Assembly: GCA_963669295.1 (NCBI GenBank)
Contig: OY769938.1
Location: forward strand, 1,984,001-2,048,000
DNA length: 64,000 nucleotides
Reading direction: 5' to 3'
DNA from: G963669295 sp963669295
GTDB taxonomy: Bacteria; Bacteroidota; Bacteroidia; Flavobacteriales_D; CALLUQ01
The position numbers and the translations under genes are program-made. This document shows, in pieces, positions 51,749-59,802 of the stretch. The notes beneath the pieces were generated by a model. The model had not been told where the DNA came from, searched no databases, and was given only the letters and a program-made list of their open reading frames with translations. How positions within the stretch are numbered: the first letter of the stretch is position 1; each line of letters starts with the position of its first letter.

Positions 51749-52134
51749 TTAAATCGTGCTTTTTCTTGAATATTGGCTAGGGTAACACCATGTGCTTTGG
51801 GGCGCTCATGCTCATCTACATGTACAAATACAATGCGGTTGATGGTGACAATAACTTTTCGACTGAACAGGTTGCGCACCTCACAAGCAAATGTGATGGA
51901 TGAACGCCCAACCTGGATAAACTCCAACCCAATTTCAATCACATCGGCTTGCCTGGCGGAGCTCACAAAGTTGATTTCCGACATGTATTTAGTCACTACA
52001 CGAGGGCTGTTTAATTTAGTCATCGCATAAATGCCCGCTTCTTCATCTACCCATTGCAGTAGCGTGCCACCAAACAGGGTGTTGTTGGCGTTAAGGTCTT
52101 CGGGTTTTATAAGTTTTCTGCTGTAGTATTTCAT
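51745..52134 (-). CDS. Acyl-CoA thioesterase, hotdog-fold family
   Basis: A 129-residue protein (ATG at 52134, MKYYSRKLIKPEDLNANNTL). The 'FGGTLLQWVDEEAGIYAMTK' helix with its acidic residues and 'VIEIGLEFIQVGRSSITFAC' are the YciA/acyl-CoA thioesterase pattern. An earlier ATG at 52212 would extend into the HlyD gene and is rejected. It overlaps the HlyD stop and the TolC start by 4 bp each, an unusual place for a thioesterase inside an export operon. It may act on a lipid or thioester linked to the exported molecule, an inference. Confidence 0.85.
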   Translation of the reverse strand: MKYYSRKLIKPEDLNANNTLFGGTLLQWVDEEAGIYAMTKLNSPRVVTKYMSEINFVSSARQADVIEIGLEFIQVGRSSITFACEVRNLFSRKVIVTINRIVFVHVDEHERPKAHGVTLANIQEKARFK

Positions 52135-53477
52135 AGCTTTTTTTGGGTTGAGGTGGTTGTGTTGTAATACTCGGGAGGAAACCCGTTGATTTGTCGCCAT
52201 AGCTCGTACCAAATGGGTACATCTTTGAGCAAAATCATGTTGGTGGTTCCGGCACCTACCCTCAGTGCATCAGGCCATGGGTGGTCGTTGGGGTCGGGAG
52301 ATGCAAGCACCCGGTACATGCCATTGTCGCTGATGAAGTTGTCGATGGCAAAAATTTTACCGCCATAGGTGCCATAACTGGTGTTGGGCCACCCTGCAAA
52401 AACAATGGCTGGCCAGCCGTCGAATTGAATGCGAATGTGTTGCCCCTTTTCCAGTAAAGGCAGGTCGATAGGGCGTACATACAATGCTACCGCGAGGTCG
52501 TAACGGGCGGGCATAATGCTTACAATGGAGGCCCCTTCTTTAATGGTTTCTCCAATGCCAGATTGGATGGCTTTGGTGATGTAACCGTCTTGCGGAGCAG
52601 TGATGTAGTACATGCCTGTGCGTACAGAGTAGTTCATGTATTGATTTTGGAGCTTGGTCACCACCGCTTCAGCATCGTACATACCAGACATAGCGGTGTA
52701 CTTTTCTGCTTCCGATTTGGCCACGCTATTGCGGTATTGTGCGCGAATAGAGGTGAGTTCTACCCGGGCGTTGATGACCTGGTTTTGGCTGGTAAGCAGC
52801 TTGTTTTCAGCAGCAATCATTTTGGCTTGTGCTTTTTGCATGCTGAGCCTTCGGTTTTCGAGATCGGTTAGCGATTTCAGCCCGTTTTGGTGCAGCTGCT
52901 CCATGCGCTCGTATTGCTCCGTCGCAATGTCGTAATTGATGGTGGCGGCCTTGTAGTCAATGCTGTCGCTGGTGACCTTGAGTAGCGATTGCTGCACCTT
53001 GTTTTTGGCCTGCTCCAACTTGAGTTGCCCTGTTTGTGCGAGTGCATCAATTTGATGATCGAGGGCCTTCACTTTTTCCATGTAAGAGTTGACCGACATT
53101 TCTTTGGCTTGTAGTTGTTCTTGTGTGCGCATCAACAGGTCGGGGTCGAAGTACTCGTCTTTTACTTCTGAGATGTAAAGAATGGTATCGCCTTTGTCAA
53201 CATAGTCGCCTTCTTGTACAAACCACTGTTCGATGCGCCCGGCAATGATGGAGTGTATGGTTTGTGGGCGTTGATCGGGACGAAGGGTGGTGACTTGTCC
53301 TCTCGACCGAATGTTTTGTGTCCATGGTAAAAACATGATGAGCAATGCCAGCAGAAACAGCCCGATAAGCAAGCGCGACAAGACTTTGCCGGACCGCTTT
53401 TTTTCAGCGGCATGCAAAGCAGGGTATTGCGTTCTGTTAACGTTATCGTTAATGCTATTGAATGAAATGTTAAGCAT
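52131..53477 (-). CDS. HlyD-family membrane fusion protein
   Basis: A 448-residue periplasmic adaptor with a single N-terminal transmembrane helix (about residues 34-54, 'LSRLLIGLFLLALLIMFLPW'), a long coiled-coil hairpin and lipoyl-like half-motifs ('IHSIIAGRIEQWFVQEGDYV', 'YYITAPQDGYITKAIQSGIG'). The C-terminal beta-barrel has 'IRIQFDGWPAIVFAGWPN'. It would bridge the ABC transporter and the TolC duct. It overlaps the ABC gene by 8 bp and the thioesterase gene by 4 bp. Confidence 0.9.
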   Translation of the reverse strand: MLNISFNSINDNVNRTQYPALHAAEKKRSGKVLSRLLIGLFLLALLIMFLPWTQNIRSRGQVTTLRPDQRPQTIHSIIAGRIEQWFVQEGDYVDKGDTILYISEVKDEYFDPDLLMRTQEQLQAKEMSVNSYMEKVKALDHQIDALAQTGQLKLEQAKNKVQQSLLKVTSDSIDYKAATINYDIATEQYERMEQLHQNGLKSLTDLENRRLSMQKAQAKMIAAENKLLTSQNQVINARVELTSIRAQYRNSVAKSEAEKYTAMSGMYDAEAVVTKLQNQYMNYSVRTGMYYITAPQDGYITKAIQSGIGETIKEGASIVSIMPARYDLAVALYVRPIDLPLLEKGQHIRIQFDGWPAIVFAGWPNTSYGTYGGKIFAIDNFISDNGMYRVLASPDPNDHPWPDALRVGAGTTNMILLKDVPIWYELWRQINGFPPEYYNTTTSTQKKL

Positions 53478-55197
53478 GACGGTTGGAGGTTAAGTGGGCA
53501 ATGTGTTTCATTTCTTCATAGGTGCCAATGCTGGTGATGGCTCCTGCTTCCATCAGGGCGATTTTACGACAACGGCTGGCCAGGTATGGATCGGAAGAAA
53601 CAGCAACCAGGGTCCACTGGTGTTGTGGGTCGGTAAGGTAGTTGATGATGCTTTGTTGTTCGGTATTATCGAGGTGCTCTAATGGATCTTCCAGCAACAA
53701 CAACTTTGGCTCGTCGGCAATGGCTCGAGCCAGCAGTAGCTTTTGAATGATGCTTTGGGGCAACTTCTTTCCCTGTGGCTCTAATGGGGTATCGTAGCCT
53801 AAAGGGAGGCGCTTAATGAATTCCCCTAATTTTAGGTGATGCACCACTGTTTTTACGCGCTCCAGCGTTACATTACGTCCCATGGTAATGTTTTCCATTA
53901 CCGTGCCATCAAAGAGTTGCTCTTGCGAAAGGCAATCGCCAATTACTGAGCGTAGCGAAAGCAATTCTAAGCTGCCCTTGGGAAATCCGTTGTAGGCCAC
54001 TATTCCTTCTTGCACGTTGTACAGTCCTGCAATCACATGCAGCAAAGTGCTTTTGCCAGCACCGTTGGGTCCGGCAATCAACAACCGCTCGTTAGAGCCG
54101 ATGGAAAGCGAAAGGCCATTCAGGATGTTGGAAGGTTGCTCGGGATAAGCAAAGTTGACTTCCTGGAGGTCTACTACTACTCCACAGCCAGCACATTCTT
54201 CTTCCATGTCAACACCCTTTATCGGTTCGAGTTCCAGGTCGGTAACCTGTCCTACCTTTTCAAGAGAAGTGAATACATCGTAAATGGTTTCCAGGCTAAG
54301 AATGAGCTTTTCTACCGACGCCATTACCAATAAAATGATGATTTCTGCAGCAATGAACTGGCCGATGTTCATGTGTTGTTCCATCACCAGGATGCCTCCG
54401 ATGGCTAGCAACCCGGTAGCAACAATCACTTTAAACAGCACCATGAGCGAATATTGACGCATCAAAACACTGAAATGACTTTCCCGGGCTTTTAGGTAAT
54501 CGCCCACGTGTTGATCAATCCGCTGCATGGGTAAGTCGGTACGCCCTGCCAACTTAAAGGTGGTAGAGGTGCGGGCCAACTCTTCGAGCCAGTGTGCTAC
54601 TTTGTACTTGTTTTTAGATTCTTCTAAGCTGGTACTGAGCCCTCTTTTGGCTGTGAACCGGAAGATGGCATACACCAGCAGCACCAATATTAGGCTAAAC
54701 AAAATGAAGAAGGGGTGATAGAAAGAGAGCAACAACAACCCGAAGATGACCTGCAAGCTTGCCGCTGAAAAGTCGATGAGCATTTTGGAAAGCCCTTTTT
54801 GTACCGACATTACGTCGAAAAAACGATTCATTAACTCAGGTGCATGATGTTTGTACAACGCCTCTAGCGTAATTCTTGGAATGCGATGGGCAAACTCGAA
54901 GGCGGCTCGGGCAAAGATTTTTTGCTGTAGGTTTTCCGTGATGCGGAGCTGAAAGATTTGAAGGATGCCGGTAAGGGTCACTCCAAGCACTACAAATACC
55001 ACCAGCATGATCCAGGAGGTACTGATTTGTCCTCCTTGAATGAGGTTAACGATGGCCTGAATGCCCAGGGGTAACGACAAGCTAATTAGCCCGCTAAAGA
55101 CAGCGTAGGTGTATACGTTTCTAATTTCCCGACGGTCGGGTTTTAGCAAGCGCCAAAACCGTTGCGCAGGTGTAATGGACGTTGTTGTTCCATTCAT
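53470..55197 (-). CDS. ABC exporter half-transporter with degenerate ATPase motifs
   Basis: A 575-residue protein with an ABC transmembrane domain (about six helices, residues 25-300) and an ATPase domain. Walker A is intact (IAGPNGAGKSTLLHV, about residues 374-384) and the Q-loop has 'GDCLSQEQLFDGTVMENI'. The signature motif is LPQSI instead of LSGGQ (about 479-483). Walker B ends LLLLED, so the Mg-binding Asp is Glu and the catalytic Glu is Asp (about 499-504). The switch His is Ser in 'VAVSSDPYLA' (about 530). ATPase activity is therefore doubtful or altered. No peptidase domain is present. It begins an operon with HlyD and TolC. Confidence 0.85.
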   Translation of the reverse strand: MNGTTTSITPAQRFWRLLKPDRREIRNVYTYAVFSGLISLSLPLGIQAIVNLIQGGQISTSWIMLVVFVVLGVTLTGILQIFQLRITENLQQKIFARAAFEFAHRIPRITLEALYKHHAPELMNRFFDVMSVQKGLSKMLIDFSAASLQVIFGLLLLSFYHPFFILFSLILVLLVYAIFRFTAKRGLSTSLEESKNKYKVAHWLEELARTSTTFKLAGRTDLPMQRIDQHVGDYLKARESHFSVLMRQYSLMVLFKVIVATGLLAIGGILVMEQHMNIGQFIAAEIIILLVMASVEKLILSLETIYDVFTSLEKVGQVTDLELEPIKGVDMEEECAGCGVVVDLQEVNFAYPEQPSNILNGLSLSIGSNERLLIAGPNGAGKSTLLHVIAGLYNVQEGIVAYNGFPKGSLELLSLRSVIGDCLSQEQLFDGTVMENITMGRNVTLERVKTVVHHLKLGEFIKRLPLGYDTPLEPQGKKLPQSIIQKLLLARAIADEPKLLLLEDPLEHLDNTEQQSIINYLTDPQHQWTLVAVSSDPYLASRCRKIALMEAGAITSIGTYEEMKHIAHLTSNRHA

Positions 55198-55288
55198 TTT
55201 GATGTAGGGTTATCTGGCTGCCCACAATAAGCGGCCAGTGTTTAAGGATAAAAAAGTGTGCTGCCTTTAAGGCAACGAATAGAGGGAA

Positions 55289-55627
55289 TTAGCCCTGTTC
55301 GGGCGGAGGGGTGTGGATATCGAAACAAGGGGAATGCCATGCACCGTTGGTTGCGAATAGGTGTAGGCCAATGGCAGTCATTGACCAATTGGCACCGGAC
55401 ATGGTGTGCAAGTAATCATCGGTCTCCGCTTCTTTCTTGTTTTCTTTTTGATCGGTCTCCGATTCGGTTTCGCCACTTTCCGACAACTCTATTGCTTCAG
55501 CGACAAAGTGCAGTTGAGGGGAAATGGCATTGGCAATGAATAGCACGGTTAATCCGGTAAACAACAGTCGCAAAACAACTCCCCTTGTTCCACTGATTAG
55601 TAGACGATATGGTGTTCTTATTTCCAT
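55289..55627 (-). CDS. Small hypothetical protein, signal-anchored
   Basis: A 112-residue protein. An N-terminal hydrophobic helix (GVVLRLLFTGLTVLFIANAI) is followed by a Glu/Ser-rich acidic stretch ('ELSESGETESETDQKENKKE') and a short C-terminal tail ending 'HTPPPEQG'. It overlaps the TetR gene by 10 bp and precedes the ABC gene by 91 bp, so it may be part of the export operon. Coding is supported by this overlap and position, not by homology. Confidence 0.6.
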   Translation of the reverse strand: MEIRTPYRLLISGTRGVVLRLLFTGLTVLFIANAISPQLHFVAEAIELSESGETESETDQKENKKEAETDDYLHTMSGANWSMTAIGLHLFATNGAWHSPCFDIHTPPPEQG

Positions 55628-56301
55628 TCTTTAATGGCTTTAAACACCAATTCGGTGTAAAATTTCACAGTAGTGTCTTCTCCCGGCAAAATGTCGGTCA
55701 GTCGGGGCAAGTGCTCAGCAAAATAACGCTGATGGTGTGCTCCTTCAATCACTGTAGACATGAGCATGTGTGGGTATTTATAGTGAGGGTTGATTTCTAA
55801 GATAATATCGCTGATGCGCCCTACCAATTGCTTGTAAGGCAAAAACACCCCTTCTTTATTTTCCTGGTCTACATCGCGGGTAAGGTAGGTTTTGGCCGAT
55901 TCGGTAATGATGATGCGGTTTAATTTGGCCTCATTGATGTGGCTAAAGCTGCTGTCTTCTTTTATTTCCTCGGTCACAATTTTTATGGCCCTTTCCAGTC
56001 GGTCTGGTGCCGCATGAATGTTGGCCAGGCCAAATACCAACCGGTACTCCAACCATAACCAATACCACGAAGTAAGGTACAACAACAATTTGTGCTTGCT
56101 TTCGAAGTACCGGTAAAGTGAAGCTTCTGTAGATCCTATTTTAGCGGCCAGTTTGCGAAAGGTGAAGCAATCGAATCCAATCTCATCCAGCAAGTCGATA
56201 CTGCCCGTAATGATCTTCTTTCCCAAAGCACTGGTCTCCGGGTTTTTGAGATAGGTATTGGCATTTACCTGGATGCTTATTTTCGAAAGCAGTTGGTCCA
56301 C
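55618..56301 (-). CDS. TetR/AcrR-family transcriptional regulator
   Basis: A 227-residue repressor. The N-terminal HTH has 'FDCFTFRKLAAKIGSTEASL' and 'YRYFESKHKLLLYLTSWYW'. The C-terminal ligand domain is helical and not conserved. The start is a GTG at 56301. A palindrome (ATAGTAATACTAT) sits directly upstream of its -7 element, so it probably represses its own operon, which runs on through the ABC exporter and down to purEK. Confidence 0.9.
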   Translation of the reverse strand: MDQLLSKISIQVNANTYLKNPETSALGKKIITGSIDLLDEIGFDCFTFRKLAAKIGSTEASLYRYFESKHKLLLYLTSWYWLWLEYRLVFGLANIHAAPDRLERAIKIVTEEIKEDSSFSHINEAKLNRIIITESAKTYLTRDVDQENKEGVFLPYKQLVGRISDIILEINPHYKYPHMLMSTVIEGAHHQRYFAEHLPRLTDILPGEDTTVKFYTELVFKAIKEWK

Positions 56302-56320
56302 GTTGTAAAAGTTTTCTTTG

Positions 56321-56352
56321 CAAATATAATAGTATTACTATCATTCGTGCAA
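56321..56352 (-). promoter_or_regulatory. TetR operon promoter with palindromic operator
   Basis: On the minus strand TTG (56350-56352), 21 bp, then TATATTTG (56321-56328) is an exact promoter match. The spacer holds ATAGTAATACTAT (56329-56341), a perfect 6-1-6 palindrome adjoining the -7 element. This is the expected site for the TetR repressor to block RNA polymerase. Confidence 0.7.
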
Positions 56353-56508
56353 ATAAAACTATCTTTTATTTTATAATGGTCTGCTTGTCAGTTGTTTGTG
56401 CTGCAAGAAAGTTACAAGAAAGAGAAAGGAAACCCTTGTTTTTGTCCTTTTTACGGGATAGGTTTCCTTTGTTTAATCCTTATGGAGGGGGTGTTGGACT
56501 ACTTTTAA

Positions 56509-56673
56509 TTACGGGCAAGCCCACGGCTTAATTTCGGCCGACATGCCTGTTTTACTGAAATCGTAGTTTTTGTAATTCTTAATTCCAATGGCATATACCC
56601 GATCAACATATTTTTTGATTTCAGGCGCATCGGGCACCCAGGCACCAGCACTAAGCAGGTGTTGAAGCGACTT
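56509..56673 (-). pseudogene. Gene remnant: C-terminal 54 codons of an unidentified protein
   Basis: Read on the minus strand, an open frame of 54 codons ends in a TAA at 56509-56511. A TGA at 56674-56676 precedes it in frame, and only an internal Met exists, so no usable start is present. The translation is protein-like (AGAWVPDAPEIKKYVDRVYA, then 'IGIKNYKNYDFSKTGMSAEI', then 'KPWACP'). I do not recognise the family. The last 34 bp recur at 47029-47062 with one mismatch. Confidence 0.6.
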
Positions 56674-56710
56674 TCAGAAACCGTGCTTTATTTTGGCTAC
56701 ATTTACAAGG

Positions 56711-57373
56711 ATGAACCGTTTGAGCCAGATATGGAAAGCCGTATGCTTGCTGCCCCTGGTAGTACAATGCAGTAATCCGTCAGCGTTGCCCCCTACAGGT
56801 TCACCATGGTTTGAAGGAGACATCACTTATCAATACACCTATAGCAGTAGCAGCCTCAATGCCGATTCGTTGGCACAGTTGCGCCCACACACAGGCATCA
56901 TGCGATTTAAAGGTGCCGACTACCAAAGCGAGTTTTTAGCTTCCGATACTTCGTACAGTGTGTATGTAAGTAGCATAAACCGGGGCTACGGATATACCAA
57001 CCAGCAAGCCAACGAATATTGCGAAGATTACAGCGAGCTTACCGACTCCATTATCCACCATCGGGTGTATGCCACCGACACCACTATTTTGGGGCATTCT
57101 TGCAAGGTATTGGAGTTTCAAACCACCCGGGCATTGAACCGATACTATGTAAGCACTACTACACCATATCACCCCGATAGTTATCGCCACCATAAGGCCT
57201 ACAATTGGAGCTTTATAGGGGCACAGGCCGAAGGGGGCATTGTTTTAAAAGTAGAGCATCACTTTGGTGCCTACACCATGATTGGCATAGCAACAGCGGT
57301 AAACAAACACCCGAATGTTGTCATCAACACCAATACTGCGATTGCTTTTTGCACTGCTTTTCCCAATCTTTAG
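56711..57373 (+). CDS. Hypothetical lipoprotein
   Basis: A 220-residue lipoprotein from the ATG at 56711 (MNRLSQIWKAVCLLPLVVQC then SNPSAL), with a lipobox Cys at about residue 20. A TTG at 56693 is rejected. The mature protein has 'SPWFEGDITYQYTYSSSSLN' and 'TTILGHSCKVLEFQTTRALN', a beta-rich pattern like DUF4412 or GLPGLI-type proteins, with no firm family. It precedes the GyrI-like gene by 3 bp. Confidence 0.65.
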   Translation: MNRLSQIWKAVCLLPLVVQCSNPSALPPTGSPWFEGDITYQYTYSSSSLNADSLAQLRPHTGIMRFKGADYQSEFLASDTSYSVYVSSINRGYGYTNQQANEYCEDYSELTDSIIHHRVYATDTTILGHSCKVLEFQTTRALNRYYVSTTTPYHPDSYRHHKAYNWSFIGAQAEGGIVLKVEHHFGAYTMIGIATAVNKHPNVVINTNTAIAFCTAFPNL

Positions 57374-57376
57374 CGC

Positions 57377-57868
57377 ATGTTTTCAAGAATAGCATCTCTG
57401 GCACCTAAAAAGCTGGTTGGTTATGCTGCCACCATGTCGGTAGTCAATAACAAAACGGGGATGTTGTGGCAACGGTTTATGACCAACCGCAGTGCCATCA
57501 CCAACGCTGTGGGCGCCAATTTATACTCCATGCAAGTATACCCCCCTACTTATAGCTTTGCGCGGTTCAACCCTGCTGCTGAGTTTGAAAAATGGGCCAC
57601 CATAGAAGTAAGCGACTTTGATGCGGTACCTGAGGGCATGGAAACCTACTTACTACAAGGAGGACTGTATGCAGTGTTCATTCATCGAGGTACTCCGGCC
57701 GGCTTTCCTCAAACCATGCAATACATTTTTGGGCAGTGGCTGCCTACCTCCGATTACCAACTCGACCGTAGAGAGCACTTTGAATTGCTGGGCGAAAGAT
57801 ATAAAAACAACGACCCTGCTTCGGAAGAAGAAGTGTGGATACCCATACAGCTAAAGTCAGCACCGTAA
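57377..57868 (+). CDS. GyrI-like small-molecule-binding domain protein
   Basis: A 163-residue AraC-effector-binding/GyrI-like protein. Conserved segments are 'KKLVGYAATMSVVNNKTGML', the Trp/Phe-rich 'FEKWATIEVSDFDAVPEGME' and 'GGLYAVFIHRGTPAGFPQTM', and it ends 'EEEVWIPIQLK', all typical of this family. It binds small hydrophobic or cationic ligands, though no DNA-binding domain is fused. It follows the lipoprotein gene by 3 bp. Confidence 0.88.
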   Translation: MFSRIASLAPKKLVGYAATMSVVNNKTGMLWQRFMTNRSAITNAVGANLYSMQVYPPTYSFARFNPAAEFEKWATIEVSDFDAVPEGMETYLLQGGLYAVFIHRGTPAGFPQTMQYIFGQWLPTSDYQLDRREHFELLGERYKNNDPASEEEVWIPIQLKSAP

Positions 57869-57979
57869 ACCCAATCATTACCGGGCTGCTTATGCGCTTT
57901 GCTGCCGGTAGTTGGGCATAAGGTTCGTTTTACCGCACCATAGCCGGGCAGTGGTCTAATACGTCCTTTTTTTGTGTCG

Positions 57980-57997
57980 GCCTATGATGCCGGTCAT
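57980..57997. promoter_or_regulatory. Putative regulator site, CCTATGAT-GCC-GGTCAT
   Basis: An 18-bp site 28 bp upstream of the cytochrome c start. It matches a second site at 63931-63948 at 14 of 18 positions, including both conserved blocks. The ATGAtnnnggTCAT partial symmetry resembles a Crp/Fnr-type box. Confidence 0.5.
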
Positions 57998-58023
57998 ACT
58001 CTCCCCCCTTTGATGGTTGTACC

Positions 58024-58461
58024 TTGAACGCTGGGACAATTTTACGCTTTATACACGGTCAATTGAAAACAATCATTACGGCATTATGTCTTAGCACCTG
58101 CTTGGTGTTTATAGGCGCGGGCATGCAACAAGATACCCCCTGGAAGGCACCGAAAGAAGCGGATGCCTGGAAAAATCCGTTCAAGGGAGATGCAAAAGCA
58201 GAGGCCCGGGGAAAGAAAATATTCGAAAAGCTGTGTTGGTCTTGCCACGGACTGGGTGGCGAGGGCGATGGACCGGCAGCGGGGGCGTTGCACCCCAAGC
58301 CAAAGAACCTTACCTCAACAGGGGTACAACAACAAACGGATGGGGCGCTTTTTTGGAAAATAAAACAAGGGCGTGGATACATGGTTTCGTACGAGGCGAC
58401 CTTGTCGGCAAACGACCGGTGGAAGGTAGTGGCCTACCTCCGAAAATTGGCAAAGCAATAG
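58024..58461 (+). CDS. Cytochrome c, monohaem
   Basis: A 145-residue exported protein. The start is a TTG at 58024, giving an N-terminal hydrophobic segment ('TIITALCLSTCLVFIGAGMQ'). The haem motif CWSCH lies near residue 71, and 'GRGYMVSYEATLSANDRWKV' holds a candidate axial Met in a cytochrome c class I pattern. It would be a periplasmic or membrane-anchored electron carrier. It precedes the DUF5777 gene by 2 bp and shares an upstream motif with the lysyl-oxidase gene. Confidence 0.85.
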   Translation: MNAGTILRFIHGQLKTIITALCLSTCLVFIGAGMQQDTPWKAPKEADAWKNPFKGDAKAEARGKKIFEKLCWSCHGLGGEGDGPAAGALHPKPKNLTSTGVQQQTDGALFWKIKQGRGYMVSYEATLSANDRWKVVAYLRKLAKQ

Positions 58462-58463
58462 CC

Positions 58464-59381
58464 ATGCACATGAAAACAAAGCACATAGGAGCATTTTTAT
58501 TCAGCCTATTGGTGGGTGTTGTTGCTGCACAAGCTCCAGAAGAGGGGCCGGTAGCAGGTGTTTTTTCCACCACACAACTCATCAATGCGCAAACTACCAA
58601 CTTGCTAGAAACAAAGGGGTTTGAGTTTAAGATACAACACCGCTTTGGTGCCTTCAACCTCGATGAATCGGCCTACAAGCAATTTCTTGGGCTCGACCTG
58701 CCGGCCAACATTCGTTTTGGGTTTGGCTATGCTTTTAGCGATCGGCTGAATGTGGAAATAGGACGTACAAAGGTGAACAAGACCTACGACCTGGGATTGA
58801 AATACCTGGTGCTGCAACAAACAAAAAACAATGCTGCTCCTGTTTCAATAGCGCTATATGGCAACATGGCATTGGGCTCCGATGAGTTTCCAGCCATTGG
58901 AGAACACCATTACTATGCCGATGGCACCACCCCTTTTCAGTACGAGTTTGCGCACCGATTGTCGTACAACACCCAGGTGATTGTTTCGCGAAAAATTAGC
59001 CACAAACTATCGGTACAGGCTGCGGCAGTGTTTATTTACCACAACTTAGTTGCAGCGGAAAGCGATAACCATACCATGGCCTTACCAATTGGTGGGCGTT
59101 TTAGAACCGGCTTGCAATCGTCGGTATTGGTAGAGTATGCAGCGGTGTTTAACAATCATGCTCCCAACCACCTTAACCCAATGAGCCTGGCATACGAAGT
59201 GGGCACTGCCGGCCATGTTTTTCAAATGGTGCTGAGCTCTTCTTCGAGCATGCTCGAACAAAACGAATATACCACCCCTTCTGTCGATTATTTGGAGGGC
59301 GAAATACTTTTAGGCTTCAACATTAAGAGGATGTTTTGGTCTAAGAAAAAGCAAATGGAAAATGAGAACCACTACCCGTAA
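58464..59381 (+). CDS. DUF5777 family beta-barrel protein
   Basis: A 305-residue outer-membrane protein (ATG at 58464; a second ATG is at 58470). Signal peptide 'KHIGAFLFSLLVGVVAAQ' is followed by the DUF5777 start 'VFSTTQLINAQTTNLLETKG' and 'FEFKIQHRFGAFNLDESAYK'. The rest has alternating barrel strands. A larger open frame beginning at 58233 overlaps the cytochrome gene in another frame and is rejected. It overlaps the following monohaem lipoprotein gene by 20 bp. Confidence 0.85.
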   Translation: MHMKTKHIGAFLFSLLVGVVAAQAPEEGPVAGVFSTTQLINAQTTNLLETKGFEFKIQHRFGAFNLDESAYKQFLGLDLPANIRFGFGYAFSDRLNVEIGRTKVNKTYDLGLKYLVLQQTKNNAAPVSIALYGNMALGSDEFPAIGEHHYYADGTTPFQYEFAHRLSYNTQVIVSRKISHKLSVQAAAVFIYHNLVAAESDNHTMALPIGGRFRTGLQSSVLVEYAAVFNNHAPNHLNPMSLAYEVGTAGHVFQMVLSSSSSMLEQNEYTTPSVDYLEGEILLGFNIKRMFWSKKKQMENENHYP

Positions 59382-59802
59382 TGCATTATTGCTACTGTTA
59401 ACAGTGGTGAGCTTTAGCGCCTGTAAAAAAGATCAGGGTCCCATTATGGTGATGCCCGATGCTACTGATAGCACTGGAACAACCGTGTCGTTTCAAAACG
59501 ATGTTGCTCCTATTTTTCAGTTTGGCGGTCAGCCACAATGCACGGTGTGCCACCCTAACAGTGCCGATTTAAACCTGTTGCCCGATTCGGCCTACAACAA
59601 CTTAGTAAATGTGCCTACCACCAATTATTCGGGCCAGTACATGCGTGTTATTCCGGGCGACACTACCAACTCGGTATTGTGGGATAAAATTAACGATTAT
59701 GGCAACTATGGCATGGGCATGCCACCCCCCAGCGGTGGGTTGAGTGCCGAAAGCATTGAAGTGATTGGCCGGTGGATTATGGAAGGGGCACAAAACAACT
59801 AA
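59362..59802 (+). CDS. Monohaem c-type lipoprotein
   Basis: A 146-residue lipoprotein. The signal is 'MRTTTRNALLLLLTVVSFSA' with lipobox Cys21, followed by a Lys-rich start. A haem c motif CTVCH is at about residues 60-64 in 'GGQPQCTVCHPNSADLNLLP', with a later Met ('GMGMPPPSGG') as possible axial ligand. It overlaps the DUF5777 gene by 20 bp and converges with the polyferredoxin gene, the two stops overlapping by a few bases. Confidence 0.85.
   Translation: MRTTTRNALLLLLTVVSFSACKKDQGPIMVMPDATDSTGTTVSFQNDVAPIFQFGGQPQCTVCHPNSADLNLLPDSAYNNLVNVPTTNYSGQYMRVIPGDTTNSVLWDKINDYGNYGMGMPPPSGGLSAESIEVIGRWIMEGAQNN

Larger units (their letters stand above)
56302..56710. other. Intergenic region between TetR and the 56.7-kb lipoprotein gene
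   Basis: These 409 bases hold the TetR promoter and operator (56321-56352), an inverted repeat AAAGGAAACC (56425-56434) with GGTTTCCTTT (56461-56470) that could form a long-looped hairpin, and a gene remnant (56509-56673, minus strand) with the repeated tail. No complete gene is seen. Confidence 0.8.

Noticed and set aside
58233..58463. An N-terminal extension of the DUF5777 frame that reads through the cytochrome c gene
   Set aside because: The DUF5777 signal peptide begins at the ATG at 58464, and the upstream part lies in the cytochrome gene in another frame.
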